NCBI RefSeq assembly: GCF_014191985.1
Contig: NZ_JACHXI010000009.1
Location: 62,001 to 126,000 of the forward strand
DNA length: 64,000 nt
DNA from: Azomonas macrocytogenes
Lineage (GTDB): Bacteria > Pseudomonadota > Gammaproteobacteria > Pseudomonadales > Pseudomonadaceae
Direction: 5' to 3'
The notes under the pieces were generated by a model, which searched no databases, had not been told where the DNA came from, and saw nothing but the letters and a program-made list of their open reading frames with translations. How positions within the stretch are numbered: the stretch's first letter is position 1; every line of letters begins with the position of its first letter. Shown one piece after another: positions 43,581-51,508 of the stretch. Position numbers and translations under genes: made by a program.

Positions 43581-44134
43581 TCTATCGTGACGTACTGAGC
43601 GCAGTAGTGCGCTGCCTAGCAGCTGAGTGCATCGACAACACCAGTAAGCAGGCATGGCAAAAACAATATCAGTCTGGATATCCAGTATCTCGCGAGAATT
43701 CGGTATCAGCCGATGACATGATGGCTATCGACTGCTGGGTATTTGCTCGGCTACATAGCCAGCTCAAGTCCAGATCCTGGTATGCACTGGTGGCAAAGTA
43801 CAGCACCCACAAGGCTCGTAAGGTCGAGGCAATCGGCCGCCTGATTATGATAGTAGAGTCACCCGCACCGCAGCTTTTTCGGTACAAAGCCGTCACGGCT
43901 TGGGCAATCCCGCCGCTGAAGGGTAAAGACGGAAAGCGCTCGACCGATATGATTGTTCTGCCATCGGAGTTCTACGACATGAACACCTGGGATCTGGAGG
44001 CGCATCCTGAACGCACCCGTAGGCGCTGGCGAGCAGATGTATACCAGGCACTGGAAGCGATGGTGAATGATGCGCTGGTAGAGGCGCAGGAGATACTTCA
44101 GGCTGAAGGCCTGCTTGTAGAGCAGGCGGCTTGA
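43577..44134 (+). CDS. Candidate late antiterminator or late regulator
   Basis: The protein has 185 aa. Helical, with WVFARLHSQLKSRSWYALVA resembling an HTH-like region and a basic stretch HPERTRRRWRADV. It closes the nin-like block, directly after rusA and a small gene, which is where lambdoid Q genes lie. No zinc motif or clear Q-family signature was recognised, so the function is inferred from position only. Confidence 0.5.
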   Translation: MIYRDVLSAVVRCLAAECIDNTSKQAWQKQYQSGYPVSRENSVSADDMMAIDCWVFARLHSQLKSRSWYALVAKYSTHKARKVEAIGRLIMIVESPAPQLFRYKAVTAWAIPPLKGKDGKRSTDMIVLPSEFYDMNTWDLEAHPERTRRRWRADVYQALEAMVNDALVEAQEILQAEGLLVEQAA

Positions 44135-44231
44135 TCAGCTTGATCAGGCTACATTATTTCTTTTTCACCTTGATCTGCTTGGCTATCGTTTTGACAGTGT
44201 AAGGGCACAAGGCGAATAGAGGGATTGGGCC

Positions 44232-45305
44232 ATGCGGAATTACGACGAATTGGTGCAACTCTGCTATGAATGTGTTCTGGACGAAAGCCGCTGGAATGTA
44301 CTGCTCGAACGACTAATCCCTCTTAGTGGACGGCAACAGGGCGGCGTGATGATACGGGTAGAGAATACCGATCGAGTAGCTGTATCCGAATATCATCGCT
44401 ATGCGGAAGAGGTAATTCCACCTTATCTTGCCTACTATAATCAGCTTGATCCGGGGCGTAGGGTCATGCCACAGCGGCCCGCCGGGCTCTGGTACCATGA
44501 CCTGCAGCACTTGGGTGCAGAGGAAATCCGGCGCAATCCTTACTATCAGGAATATCAGCATCCTTTCGGACTGGGTTACCTATCCTGTGTCAAGCTGCAC
44601 GAAACTGCTAACACCAGTGCCTACTTGTCACTCATAACTGCCAGTGACGCGCGATACCCTACCAATAACCAGCAGAAGCTATTAGAGCGACTTTCACCAC
44701 ACTTGCGCCTGGCCGGAACACTGTCGACCCGTCTGCGCGACCTGAGCCTGCAACTGAATCTAGAATCTTTTGTATTATGGCAATCTCATTGCACATTCTG
44801 GCTGGTAAATGATCGGAGTCGTTTGATATTCGCTAGCCGCCGTGCCGAAGCTTGTCTTAAAGAGCGTGGCTTTCCTCTGCAAGAAACACAGGGGCGACTA
44901 CGGGCATCACAGCTGGATTCCTCACTGAATACGGCAATCCAGCGTGCTGTTGGGCGCCAAGGAGCGGCACAGGCAAGCTTGATACGGCTTCCTGGCAAAC
45001 GCCGCCGGGATTTACTTGTAGTGCCCATGCTGAACCACTCTATTACTCAGAGCCCATTGGTGTTGCTAAGCCTCTCAGAGCTTCAGCCGAAGCTCGAATT
45101 GCTGGTAGATATTTTTCACTTTACCAATGCCGAGTGCCGTATTGCAGTCCTGCTTCTTGAGGGACTGACACCGGAAGCATGTGCTGAACACTTGAATGTA
45201 AGCATCAACACTATCCGTACTCACTTACGCGCTTTGTTGCGCAAGACCGACACAGAGCGGCAGACTGAACTGGTGGCAGTGCTGGGGCGGTTGGTTGCAT
45301 CCTGA
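44232..45305 (+). CDS. LuxR-type transcriptional regulator (cargo)
   Basis: The protein has 357 aa. The C-terminal HTH_LuxR is clear: FTNAECRIAVLLLEGLTPEA then CAEHLNVSINTIRTHLRALL. The N-terminal 280 aa look like a PAS/GAF-type sensory region; no acyl-homoserine-lactone pocket motif was recognised. It has its own upstream gap and a possible TTGACA element. Unusual in a phage late-region boundary; probably a lysogenic-conversion regulator acting on host genes. Confidence 0.85.
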   Translation: MRNYDELVQLCYECVLDESRWNVLLERLIPLSGRQQGGVMIRVENTDRVAVSEYHRYAEEVIPPYLAYYNQLDPGRRVMPQRPAGLWYHDLQHLGAEEIRRNPYYQEYQHPFGLGYLSCVKLHETANTSAYLSLITASDARYPTNNQQKLLERLSPHLRLAGTLSTRLRDLSLQLNLESFVLWQSHCTFWLVNDRSRLIFASRRAEACLKERGFPLQETQGRLRASQLDSSLNTAIQRAVGRQGAAQASLIRLPGKRRRDLLVVPMLNHSITQSPLVLLSLSELQPKLELLVDIFHFTNAECRIAVLLLEGLTPEACAEHLNVSINTIRTHLRALLRKTDTERQTELVAVLGRLVAS

Positions 45306-45409
45306 TAGACGTTGCCCTTATCAAACAAGCCGTCGAGGGTTGCTCAAGCTGGCAAGTATACTGATCTTGGAGTGGTAGCTTTAGCCATATCAATGCTCTA
45401 CCACGCAGT

Positions 45410-46132
45410 TCAAATGTCACCGTAATGTAGTTCTCGGTGGCAGTTGGGGCAGAGGGCTAGAACATTTTCGAGGGTATCTTCACCGCCGTCAGCCAGCCGC
45501 TTGATGTGATGGACCTCCAGATAGGGTGTTCCATCAGATTTTCTATTGAATGGCGCAGCTCTTTGGCATCTTTCGCAGGTTCCTGAGGCTCTAAACAAAG
45601 CCTCGGCAACGACATCAGGGTTTCTCAGAAAGACTACCGCAATAACCTGTATTTGTGCGGTAAGTTTGCTGGCTTTTGCAATTCTGTCCTGGCGGGAGCT
45701 GGATTCTTCCCGGAGTGACTCAAGCACCTTGTCTTGAAATTCTTGGTCAAGATCCGAGAAGGAGTGAGCCTGTTTTGATAAGTCGATGTCAGCATAAAAA
45801 TAGGCTGCTTTTCGAACCTGCTGATAGTCGGAAACAAACCAATATGGCTCGCGCTCCTGGTGTTTATGGTAATAGCCGTGCTTTTCTTCGTGAGTTAAAT
45901 TGCACATGAAGTCATGCATCTTATTGACCAATGAAGCGCCTGATAAGGCAACCCAGTAGCCCCCGGAAGCAGGTCTGATATATAGCCTTCCTTGATTACC
46001 AATCAGGCTGATGTTTTTATTTTTATGGTCTCCTGCGGGCTGCTGTGTTGGGGTAATCATGGGGTACCCAAGCACTCTGTTTATCTCTTCGGCAAGATTC
46101 CATACCTCTTCCTTGACGGTTTCGACTTTCAT
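45410..46132 (-). CDS. HNH endonuclease (McrA-like)
   Basis: The protein has 240 aa. The C-terminal HNH is classic: CERCQRAAPF, LEVHHIKRLADGGEDTLENV and LALCPNCHRELHYG, with both zinc cysteine pairs. The N-terminal 190 aa may be a recognition domain, unidentified. Divergent from the HsdR-like gene; the pair forms a restriction-like cargo island upstream of C4 element D. Confidence 0.85.
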   Translation of the reverse strand: MKVETVKEEVWNLAEEINRVLGYPMITPTQQPAGDHKNKNISLIGNQGRLYIRPASGGYWVALSGASLVNKMHDFMCNLTHEEKHGYYHKHQEREPYWFVSDYQQVRKAAYFYADIDLSKQAHSFSDLDQEFQDKVLESLREESSSRQDRIAKASKLTAQIQVIAVVFLRNPDVVAEALFRASGTCERCQRAAPFNRKSDGTPYLEVHHIKRLADGGEDTLENVLALCPNCHRELHYGDI

Positions 46133-46253
46133 GGCAATGACTTCTTTCCTTACTATTTCATTGAGCTATAAGAAAGTTGCGGTAACATTTTATTGCGGTG
46201 CCGGATTATCGCTCATAGGATTGCCGGCAATCTGCCAAGGAGAATATAGAGCC

Positions 46254-47339
46254 ATGGAGTTTTACGAAAAACTGAATAGCCTGTCAGCGAAAATCCGCCA
46301 ACAGAAGTCGGCAATTCAGACGGAAGAAGCGACAAAAAATGCTTTTGTGATGCCATTCATAAATGCTGTTCTGGGGTATGACGTATTCGATCCGACTGAA
46401 GTAACCCCGGAATTCACTTGCGATATCGGCACCAAAAAGGGTGAAAAAATCGACTATGCCATCCTCAAGAATGGCGAGATCCAGATCCTGATTGAATGTA
46501 AAAAGATCGGCGAATCCTTAAACGTAAACCACGCTTCCCAGCTCTTTCGCTACTTCCATGTCACTAACGCCCGCATATCCATCCTGACAAACGGCCAGGT
46601 CTACAAGTTCTTCACTGACCTTGATGCACCGAACAAGATGGATGAAAAACCATTCCTTGAGCTGGACCTTCTGGACATTGACGAATATGCCGTGCCCGAA
46701 CTGATCAAGCTCACCAAGTCGGCGTTCGATGTGGATTCGATCATCAGTGCCGCCGGTGAATTGAAGTATGTCAGTCAGATCAAGAAGGTCATTGCCAACC
46801 AGCTCAGCGTGCCTGATGACGACTTCATCAAGCTGATCGCCTCTCGCGTCTACGATGGAATCATCACGCAAAAGGTCCGCGAACAATTTGGAGAACTGAC
46901 CCGCAAGGCTGCTGCGCAGTTTCTCAATGAACAGATCAATGACCGCTTGAAATCTGCAATGAGCGGTACGGCTACCGTATCGACCCAGATGGCGGCGCCT
47001 GCTAGTGAAAAAACCGATAGCGCAGAAAGTGAACCGGTAGAAAAAAGCTTGGTGGTTACGACCGAGGACGAACTGGAGGGCTTTCACATGGTGAAAGCTA
47101 TTGTCAGGTCGGTGATTGATTCAAAGCGCATTGTTTGTCGCGATACGCAGAGCTATTTCGGCATCCTTATCGATGATAACAATCGTAAACCGATCTGCCG
47201 GCTCCATTTCAATCGCACTCAGAAGTACATCAGTATCTTTGACGAAGAGAGAGCTGAAACCAAGCATCCGATTAGCTCTCTCGAAGATATCTATGGCTTC
47301 GAAGACATGTTGAAGAGCAGTGCAGCACGTTATGCCTAA
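46254..47339 (+). CDS. HsdR N-terminal-type nuclease protein
   Basis: The protein has 361 aa from the ATG at 46254, after AAGGAGAATATAGAGCC; the frame is open to 46011. NAFVMPFINAVLGYDVFDPT, KKGEKIDYAILKNGEIQILI and ECKKIGESLNVNHASQLFRY form the type I restriction HsdR_N nuclease motif (D...E-x-K). There is no helicase part. The C-terminal 100 aa (VKAIVRSVIDSKRIVCRDTQ) form a separate small domain. Free-standing members are common on mobile DNA and may act in defence; role unproven. Confidence 0.85.
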   Translation: MEFYEKLNSLSAKIRQQKSAIQTEEATKNAFVMPFINAVLGYDVFDPTEVTPEFTCDIGTKKGEKIDYAILKNGEIQILIECKKIGESLNVNHASQLFRYFHVTNARISILTNGQVYKFFTDLDAPNKMDEKPFLELDLLDIDEYAVPELIKLTKSAFDVDSIISAAGELKYVSQIKKVIANQLSVPDDDFIKLIASRVYDGIITQKVREQFGELTRKAAAQFLNEQINDRLKSAMSGTATVSTQMAAPASEKTDSAESEPVEKSLVVTTEDELEGFHMVKAIVRSVIDSKRIVCRDTQSYFGILIDDNNRKPICRLHFNRTQKYISIFDEERAETKHPISSLEDIYGFEDMLKSSAARYA

Positions 47340-47369
47340 GCCAAATTATTGAATTTCATCCGTAGTTGA

Positions 47370-47398
47370 CTGACGCCTGACACTTCCGATATTACCTT
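47370..47398 (+). promoter_or_regulatory. Promoter of C4 element D
   Basis: CTGACG (47370-47375), 17 bp, TACCTT (47393-47398); an overlapping TTGACT at 47366 could serve instead. The 5' hairpins CCGCA/TGCGG and TCGGG/CCCGA follow, as in elements B and C. Confidence 0.7.
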
Positions 47399-47459
47399 TC
47401 CCGTGCCGCAGCAAAATGTGCGGTCGGGTTTGGTCGCCCGATAATGAATAGGCGCACGG

Positions 47460-47478
47460 CGCCGTAAGGCGTTTTTTT
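47460..47478 (+). terminator. Intrinsic terminator inside leader D
   Basis: CGCC-gtaa-GGCG followed by seven T and GTGCCCGT. The stem sequence differs from elements B and C, but the position and the length of the T run are the same. Confidence 0.82.
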
Positions 47479-47481
47479 GTG

Positions 47482-47558
47482 CCCGTGTTGTGGCGGGCTG
47501 TGCGCGGGAGGCCTTGTACCTGCCGGGTCCTATTCCCCGGTCGACCAACCTGCGTACG
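47482..47558 (+). ncRNA. C4-type antisense RNA, copy D
   Basis: Same order of stems as copy C: CCCGT/GCGGG hairpin, closing stem CTGTGCG/CGTACGG (with G-U pairs), a small central hairpin, CCGGG-tcctattc-CCCGG, then GACCAA. TCCTA in the loop is complementary to TAGGA at 47607-47611, which contains the antirepressor ribosome-binding site. GACCAA is complementary to TTGGTC at 47574-47579. Both pairs differ from copy C yet remain complementary. Confidence 0.83.
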
Positions 47559-47619
47559 GTTCGCCTCCATTGTTTGGTCACGATGCGGCGAACTCCAAAC
47601 TGATCGTAGGAGTTCTGTC

Positions 47620-47745
47620 ATGCAAACCGCTCAAGTCATTCCGTTCCAGTTCGAAGCCCTAGAAGTCCGCACCCTGTTGATTGACGATCAGCCATGGTTC
47701 TGCGCTGCAGATGTTTGTGCGGTTCTCGGGTATGCCAAGGGGTAG
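47620..47745 (+). pseudogene. Truncated Bro-N antirepressor after C4 copy D
   Basis: Forty-one codons: MQTAQVIPFQFEALEVRTLL then DDQPWFCAADVCAVLGYAKG and a stop. This matches the first 40 residues of antirepressor 1 closely, then ends abruptly. The rest of the gene was lost at a junction near 47737. It could still yield a fragment of the DNA-binding domain. Confidence 0.85.
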
Positions 47746-47771
47746 CAGCTTCATTCCTCTCAGGAACCGTC

Positions 47772-47990
47772 TCAACTTTTGCTATGACAAGCCAGCCGCT
47801 TAGGCGGTAACGGGGTTTCGGCAATGGTCGGCAATAGCTTTACGGCTGTTGGCCCTATTACCTCAATGGCAAAACCCACCAAGCCTGCTTCTGGCTGATC
47901 GACATCCATTCCGATCAGGCACATGCGCTCGCCTCGCCAGAGCTTGGCTCGAAAGCCTTGAGCCACCTCCGTCACACTGAATTCGTCCAT
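47772..47990 (-). CDS. Small conserved-looking phage protein
   Basis: The protein has 72 aa with a GGAGG ribosome-binding site before the ATG. Beta-rich (FRAKLWRGERMCLIGMDVDQ, LVGFAIEVIGPTAVKLLPTI). No family recognised. It converges on the truncated antirepressor. Confidence 0.6.
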   Translation of the reverse strand: MDEFSVTEVAQGFRAKLWRGERMCLIGMDVDQPEAGLVGFAIEVIGPTAVKLLPTIAETPLPPKRLACHSKS

Positions 47991-48063
47991 GAGTGCCTCC
48001 GCTTATAAAGGCGATCTATTCCTAGCATAGGCAACGTTTATAGATTTTCCATATTTTGCTGTT

Positions 48064-48090
48064 CATCACCATCACCATCACCATCACCAT
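48064..48090. repeat. (CATCAC)n hexanucleotide repeat
   Basis: Four and a half exact copies of CATCAC, in DNA without a gene, just before a GCCCGC/GCGGGC hairpin. In one frame it would encode alternating histidine codons. Its length could vary by slippage. Confidence 0.9.
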
Positions 48091-48133
48091 CGACGAACGA
48101 AAGCCCGCCTAGCGCGGGCTTCGTCGTTGAATA

Positions 48134-48748
48134 TTATTTAATTTCTTTTTTGAGCTGCTCTATTAATGAACCGTTCGACTCATACCATTCATTAATAACT
48201 TTTAGATCCCATACTGATATTCCGTTTTCATTCGAGCTTGGTTTAGGGAATTCTGGAATTTGCAGTTCTCTACAGGCCATATCCTGTGGAGAGATGGGCC
48301 ATATTGTGACTTGAGTTTGAAATCCGCCACGTTTACCCCCGGTTGGGCTTCTATCTCTCCATGTCCGAATAGAGTTAAAGATTGAAGATGAGATGCCTAG
48401 CATCTCGCACGCTTCCTTTTCTTTTAAGTGTTCCATTTTTATACCCTGCGATAAGTCTTGTAGAGAGCCTTTAAGGGAGTTGAATGCGCCAAGACACCAG
48501 CAGAAATGATCATTAAATGTGTGCCCATTGTCGGTATCAAAGCCAAGAGCAGCAGCTGAGTGCCGGCGAATTTGCTCCGCCTTTTCTTTGGCATATCCGT
48601 TTATTTGCGAATCTTCAGCATTAACAAAGTCATCGCAGAGCAGCCGTATAGCGGAAAAAATAGCTGCCTTATCAGCAAGAGAAGCACTCTTGGGTAGCTC
48701 ATCAATAAGTGATTTTAAAGCAGATGCTGTAATTTTGGGGTCGTTCAT
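48134..48748 (-). CDS. Phage protein with possible HTH, unknown
   Basis: The protein has 204 aa. The N-terminal half is helical; the central EHLKEKEACEMLGISSSIFN then SIRTWRDRSPTG looks like an excisionase/MerR-type helix-turn-helix that recognises AlpA-like sites. No clear family. Upstream, 180 bp away, lies the SOS-like box at 48925. Confidence 0.6.
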   Translation of the reverse strand: MNDPKITASALKSLIDELPKSASLADKAAIFSAIRLLCDDFVNAEDSQINGYAKEKAEQIRRHSAAALGFDTDNGHTFNDHFCWCLGAFNSLKGSLQDLSQGIKMEHLKEKEACEMLGISSSIFNSIRTWRDRSPTGGKRGGFQTQVTIWPISPQDMACRELQIPEFPKPSSNENGISVWDLKVINEWYESNGSLIEQLKKEIK

Positions 48749-48996
48749 GATGCCTAGTCTGCTGGCCGTTGGAGCTTAAAATCATAGCTTTCAAGTAACG
48801 ATTGCCAAAGCTATGGCGTCAAGTGTGATGTGTGCAGATGAGGGTTTGCAGGCGGCGGATAGGGTGGCTTGGCGGGTGTTGATGCCTGGGGCGGCGTGAA
48901 GGTGGGATAAAATGGGTAGTTATACTGTGTTTATATACAGATACCTGTGGCAGAATGTGGATAAGGGGTAGCGGCGGGTGAGTACCTCGCCTATCT
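48749..48996. other. Divergent intergenic region with regulatory sites
   Basis: No gene. It contains the LexA-like box (48925-48940) and leads into the direct repeats at 48997. It probably holds promoters for both flanking genes. Confidence 0.5.
48925..48940. promoter_or_regulatory. Candidate LexA box in the prophage
   Basis: CTGTGTTTATATACAG fits CTG-N10-CAG, inside the extended near-palindrome TACTGTGTTTATATACAGAT. It lies between the 48134-48748 gene and the XRE-ImmA operon, so SOS could switch one or both. Confidence 0.65.
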
Positions 48997-49056
48997 GGTT
49001 GACAAATCGCGATTTCTGCAAGATTCTTTAGGTTGACAAATCTCTATTTTTGCAAG
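48997..49056 (+). promoter_or_regulatory. Two 26-bp direct repeats before the XRE-ImmA operon
   Basis: GGTTGACAAATC followed by a variable base pair and ATTT-TGCAAG, starting at 48997 and 49031, with 8 bp between copies. The second copy ends in the ribosome-binding site of the 49065 gene (GCAAGGAACACAG). TTGACA within each copy could be a -35 element. This is a likely operator for the XRE protein encoded by the operon. Confidence 0.7.
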
Positions 49057-49064
49057 GAACACAG

Positions 49065-49658
49065 ATGAGCCTTCCCCATCCCCAGCACTTCTATGCAGAT
49101 CTGACGAGCGAGCGCCTGGAAACCATCGCCGCAGCGCTGCTCGACATCCGATTCGGCGCGGTCCGCGAACTCGACTCCCCCTATGACGACACTTACACGC
49201 GCGAAACTACCGCGTTTGGTCGCTCGCGGAACAAGCTGATCGAAATGTGCAAAAGTGGGGAGCACGACTGGCTCACCCTGGCAAGCCCGGCCATGGATAT
49301 CACCTTCCGGATCGGCCAGGTTCCCTGCCGTTTCTTCCGCGACGATCACGAAGCCCCGGAAAAGGCCGGTTTCTTCAAACGCAACCATGTCGATGATCTT
49401 TTCGAGATCGATGATAACCACCCCGTGATGTGGCGCTTCATCGTCGAGAAGGCGTTGACCGATGAAGACGAGGATCGCGTCTTCTTCAGCGGATACAATG
49501 CCTATCAGGAGAAGGTCTCCGAGTGGATGTACGCATCCTCCAGCCCCGTATTGCACTCTGTGGACAGCGAAACGCCGCCCGCTAGAGAAATCCCCCCGGC
49601 TCAGGTCGACGTACGCGAAGACGAGGCTGGGCAGCACGACAAAGCACAGAACGAGTAA
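49065..49658 (+). CDS. Partner gene of the XRE-ImmA protein
   Basis: The protein has 197 aa from the ATG at 49065; a TTG at 49050 is also in frame. Centre: RFFRDDHEAPEKAGFFKRNH, VMWRFIVEKALTDEDEDRVF. The last 45 residues are acidic and disordered. No family recognised. It is followed 5 bp later by the XRE-ImmA gene; such two-gene sets often form regulated toxin or stress-response pairs, with the metallopeptidase cleaving the partner or a repressor. Confidence 0.65.
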   Translation: MSLPHPQHFYADLTSERLETIAAALLDIRFGAVRELDSPYDDTYTRETTAFGRSRNKLIEMCKSGEHDWLTLASPAMDITFRIGQVPCRFFRDDHEAPEKAGFFKRNHVDDLFEIDDNHPVMWRFIVEKALTDEDEDRVFFSGYNAYQEKVSEWMYASSSPVLHSVDSETPPAREIPPAQVDVREDEAGQHDKAQNE

Positions 49659-49663
49659 CACCG

Positions 49664-50767
49664 ATGACCGCTGTTTTTGATGGCGCATCTCTACGGCTGG
49701 CCCGCGTTTTCAGCGGGCTTGCTCTTGAAGATGTCGCCGAAATGGTTGGCAAGACGCGCCAATACCTGCACAAGCTGGAAACTGGGCAGAGCATGCCGAC
49801 CGAAATTCTTACCCAAGACCTTGCCGACGCGCTCAAGGTAGAGGTGGGCTTTTTCGCCTCCAAAGCGAACCGTCTGCACGAAGACCAATTCCATTTCAGA
49901 AAGCTCCTGACCACCAAGAAAACCGTCAAGCAGGTCGCGATTGCCCGGGGCGAGATGATCGATGCCCTGATCAAGCTCTTGGACAAGGAGCTACGGCTCC
50001 CGACGCTGAAAATCCCGAGTGTGCCTGTACCCCACACCAGCGAAGAGATCGAGCGCATTGCTGAAAACTGCCGGATGGAGTGGGGGCTTGGTTGGGGGCC
50101 GATCGCCAACATGAGCCGACTGGCCGAAAACCTTGGTGCTGTTGTCACCACCTTCGAGGGGCTATCGAAAGAAATCGATGCGCTCTCCGTAGCGGTTGAA
50201 CGCCCTTTTATCATCCGCAATACACTCAAAGAAAGCGTGTGCCGCCAGCGTTTCGACATTGCTCATGAGCTGGGCCACCTTGTCATGCATGAGGGCATCG
50301 TGACCGGCGACAGAGTGACCGAGAATCAGGCCAACCGTTTTGCCAGCGCTCTGTTACTGCCTCGCAGCATGATGGTGAAGCTGTTCCCGCGCCCCAACGG
50401 AACTCGGCTGGACTGGAAGGGCATCCGAGAGTTCAAGACGACCTGGAAGGCCAGCAAAGCCGCCATCCTCTACCGCGCCAGGCAACTGGAACTGATTACC
50501 GAAGCACAGTATAAAACTGGCGTGATCACGCTAAAGCGGACTGAGGGTACGAACGAAAAGGACGACTACCTGATTCCTCAAGAACCCCCGGAAATGCTGG
50601 AGAACTCCCTTTCCATCCTTGCCAAGAAGAAAGGCATCACACGGAAAGAGATCGCTAGTCTTCTGCATGTGAAGCCGGAGTTCCTGACGGAGCTTATGGG
50701 GGCCGAAGTGGTTCCGGAGCCGGAAAAAGTGCGACTTGCAGTCCCGCATCTTCGTCTGGTCGTGTAA
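49664..50767 (+). CDS. XRE regulator fused to ImmA/IrrE metallopeptidase
   Basis: The protein has 367 aa. N-terminal HTH (SGLALEDVAEMVGKTRQYLH KLETG), then the zinc peptidase motif QRFDIAHELGHLVMHEG (HExxH) near residue 205 and the downstream NQANRFASALLLP glutamate-like helix. ImmA/IrrE peptidases inactivate phage or ICE repressors on DNA damage. A second short HTH-like segment (GITRKEIASLLHVKPEFLTE) ends the protein. It probably autoregulates through the 48997-49056 repeats. Confidence 0.9.
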   Translation: MTAVFDGASLRLARVFSGLALEDVAEMVGKTRQYLHKLETGQSMPTEILTQDLADALKVEVGFFASKANRLHEDQFHFRKLLTTKKTVKQVAIARGEMIDALIKLLDKELRLPTLKIPSVPVPHTSEEIERIAENCRMEWGLGWGPIANMSRLAENLGAVVTTFEGLSKEIDALSVAVERPFIIRNTLKESVCRQRFDIAHELGHLVMHEGIVTGDRVTENQANRFASALLLPRSMMVKLFPRPNGTRLDWKGIREFKTTWKASKAAILYRARQLELITEAQYKTGVITLKRTEGTNEKDDYLIPQEPPEMLENSLSILAKKKGITRKEIASLLHVKPEFLTELMGAEVVPEPEKVRLAVPHLRLVV

Positions 50768-50852
50768 GTGAATCCAGTCGAGACTGACTGCGATCTGATT
50801 CCGTAGAACCCCGCCAAGTGCGGGCTTTCTCATTTCTGCGCACTGAAAAAGC

Positions 50853-50886
50853 AAAACCCCGGAGGTTCGCCGCCTGCCGGGGTTTT
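50853..50886. terminator. Bidirectional terminator
   Basis: AAAACCCCGG...CCGGGGTTTT with a 14-nt loop, between the convergent XRE-ImmA and Mnt-like genes. A second stem (CCCGC/GCGGG, about 50807-50823) precedes it. Confidence 0.85.
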
Positions 50887-51155
50887 CAGTCCTTAGGCTT
50901 CTCTGCGGAACCGGCCTTTTTCATCTGCTGACCCAATTCCGCTAATACCTCAATTACCTTTTCGAGTCTTTCAGCCGATTTAAGAATTCGCGTGCTCTCG
51001 TCAAGGTTTTCTGACGGGTTGTTCGCAAAAGTTTCTTCAACGCGAGCCACCAACTCCGCATTTATTGAGCGGCGATTCTCTTTGGCTGCTTCTTCGACCT
51101 TCGCACGGAGCTCGGGGGGCATTCGAAAAGCGAACGGATTGATCTCTCTACTCAT
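50886..51155 (-). CDS. mnt: Mnt-like ribbon-helix-helix repressor
   Basis: The protein has 89 aa. INPFAFRMPPELRAKVEEAA then KENRRSINAELVARVEETF is a typical Arc/Mnt RHH, with a C-terminal helix (LEKVIEVLAELGQQMKKAG) for tetramer formation as in P22 Mnt. Divergent from arc-ant across a 103-bp operator region: the P22 immI arrangement. Confidence 0.88.
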   Translation of the reverse strand: MSREINPFAFRMPPELRAKVEEAAKENRRSINAELVARVEETFANNPSENLDESTRILKSAERLEKVIEVLAELGQQMKKAGSAEKPKD

Positions 51156-51258
51156 GAAGTAATTCCTAAAGCCCGTGGCTCACCATAGCTTCACGGTGGG
51201 TTGACAGCAATGATTCATGGTGAAACTATGATCACCGTGAGTCTATAAGGGGAAATCA
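51156..51258. promoter_or_regulatory. mnt/arc-ant operator region
   Basis: Related palindromic arms TCACCATAG, CACGGTG and GGTGA...TCACC occur on both sides of TTGACA (51201-51206). Plus-strand -10 candidates are AACTAT (17-bp spacing) and TATGAT (20 bp). A promoter for ant controlled by both RHH repressors is expected from P22. Confidence 0.7.
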
Positions 51259-51429
51259 ATGAAACAACGAGATATCAACCCATTCGGTCTTCGTATGCCG
51301 CCAAAGGTTAAAGAGTGGATCGAACGAAAGTCGGCAGACCAAGAACGCAGCCAGAACTGGCTGATAGTCAAGATACTTGAACAGGAGATGGCCAAGGATG
51401 AGCGCAGTTCAGAAACAGCTGCAGCCTAA
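51259..51429 (+). CDS. arc: Arc-like ribbon-helix-helix repressor
   Basis: The protein has 56 aa; AAGGGG ribosome-binding site. INPFGLRMPPKVKEWIERKS then ADQERSQNWLIVKILEQEM is the RHH fold. First gene of the arc-ant transcript; in P22, Arc limits ant transcription after infection. Confidence 0.87.
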   Translation: MKQRDINPFGLRMPPKVKEWIERKSADQERSQNWLIVKILEQEMAKDERSSETAAA

Positions 51430-51508
51430 AAAGCAAAGCCCCGGCGAGGTGAGAGTCGCCAGGGCTTTAGATAACGTCAAAACCAACAAGGAAATTAACG
51501 TCGTGAAC
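51427..51508 (-). ncRNA. Candidate Sar-like antisense RNA over the ant start
   Basis: A hairpin between arc and ant (AAAGCCC-c-GGCGA ... TCGCC-a-GGGCTTT, 51435-51468) is followed on the minus strand by TGCTTTTT, making a minus-strand terminator. An extended -10 motif (TG-c-TATGGT, 51523-51515) on the minus strand would start an RNA near 51508. The RNA of about 80 nt would cover the ant ribosome-binding site (AAGGA) and GTG start. P22 sar RNA has this position, orientation and size. The -35 is weak. Confidence 0.55.

Noticed and set aside
48064-48090. (CATCAC)n looks like a polyhistidine-tag sequence, so vector contamination was considered
   Set aside because: Flanking DNA is continuous prophage sequence with a normal hairpin and gene on one side; no vector features were seen. 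Kept as a simple repeat.
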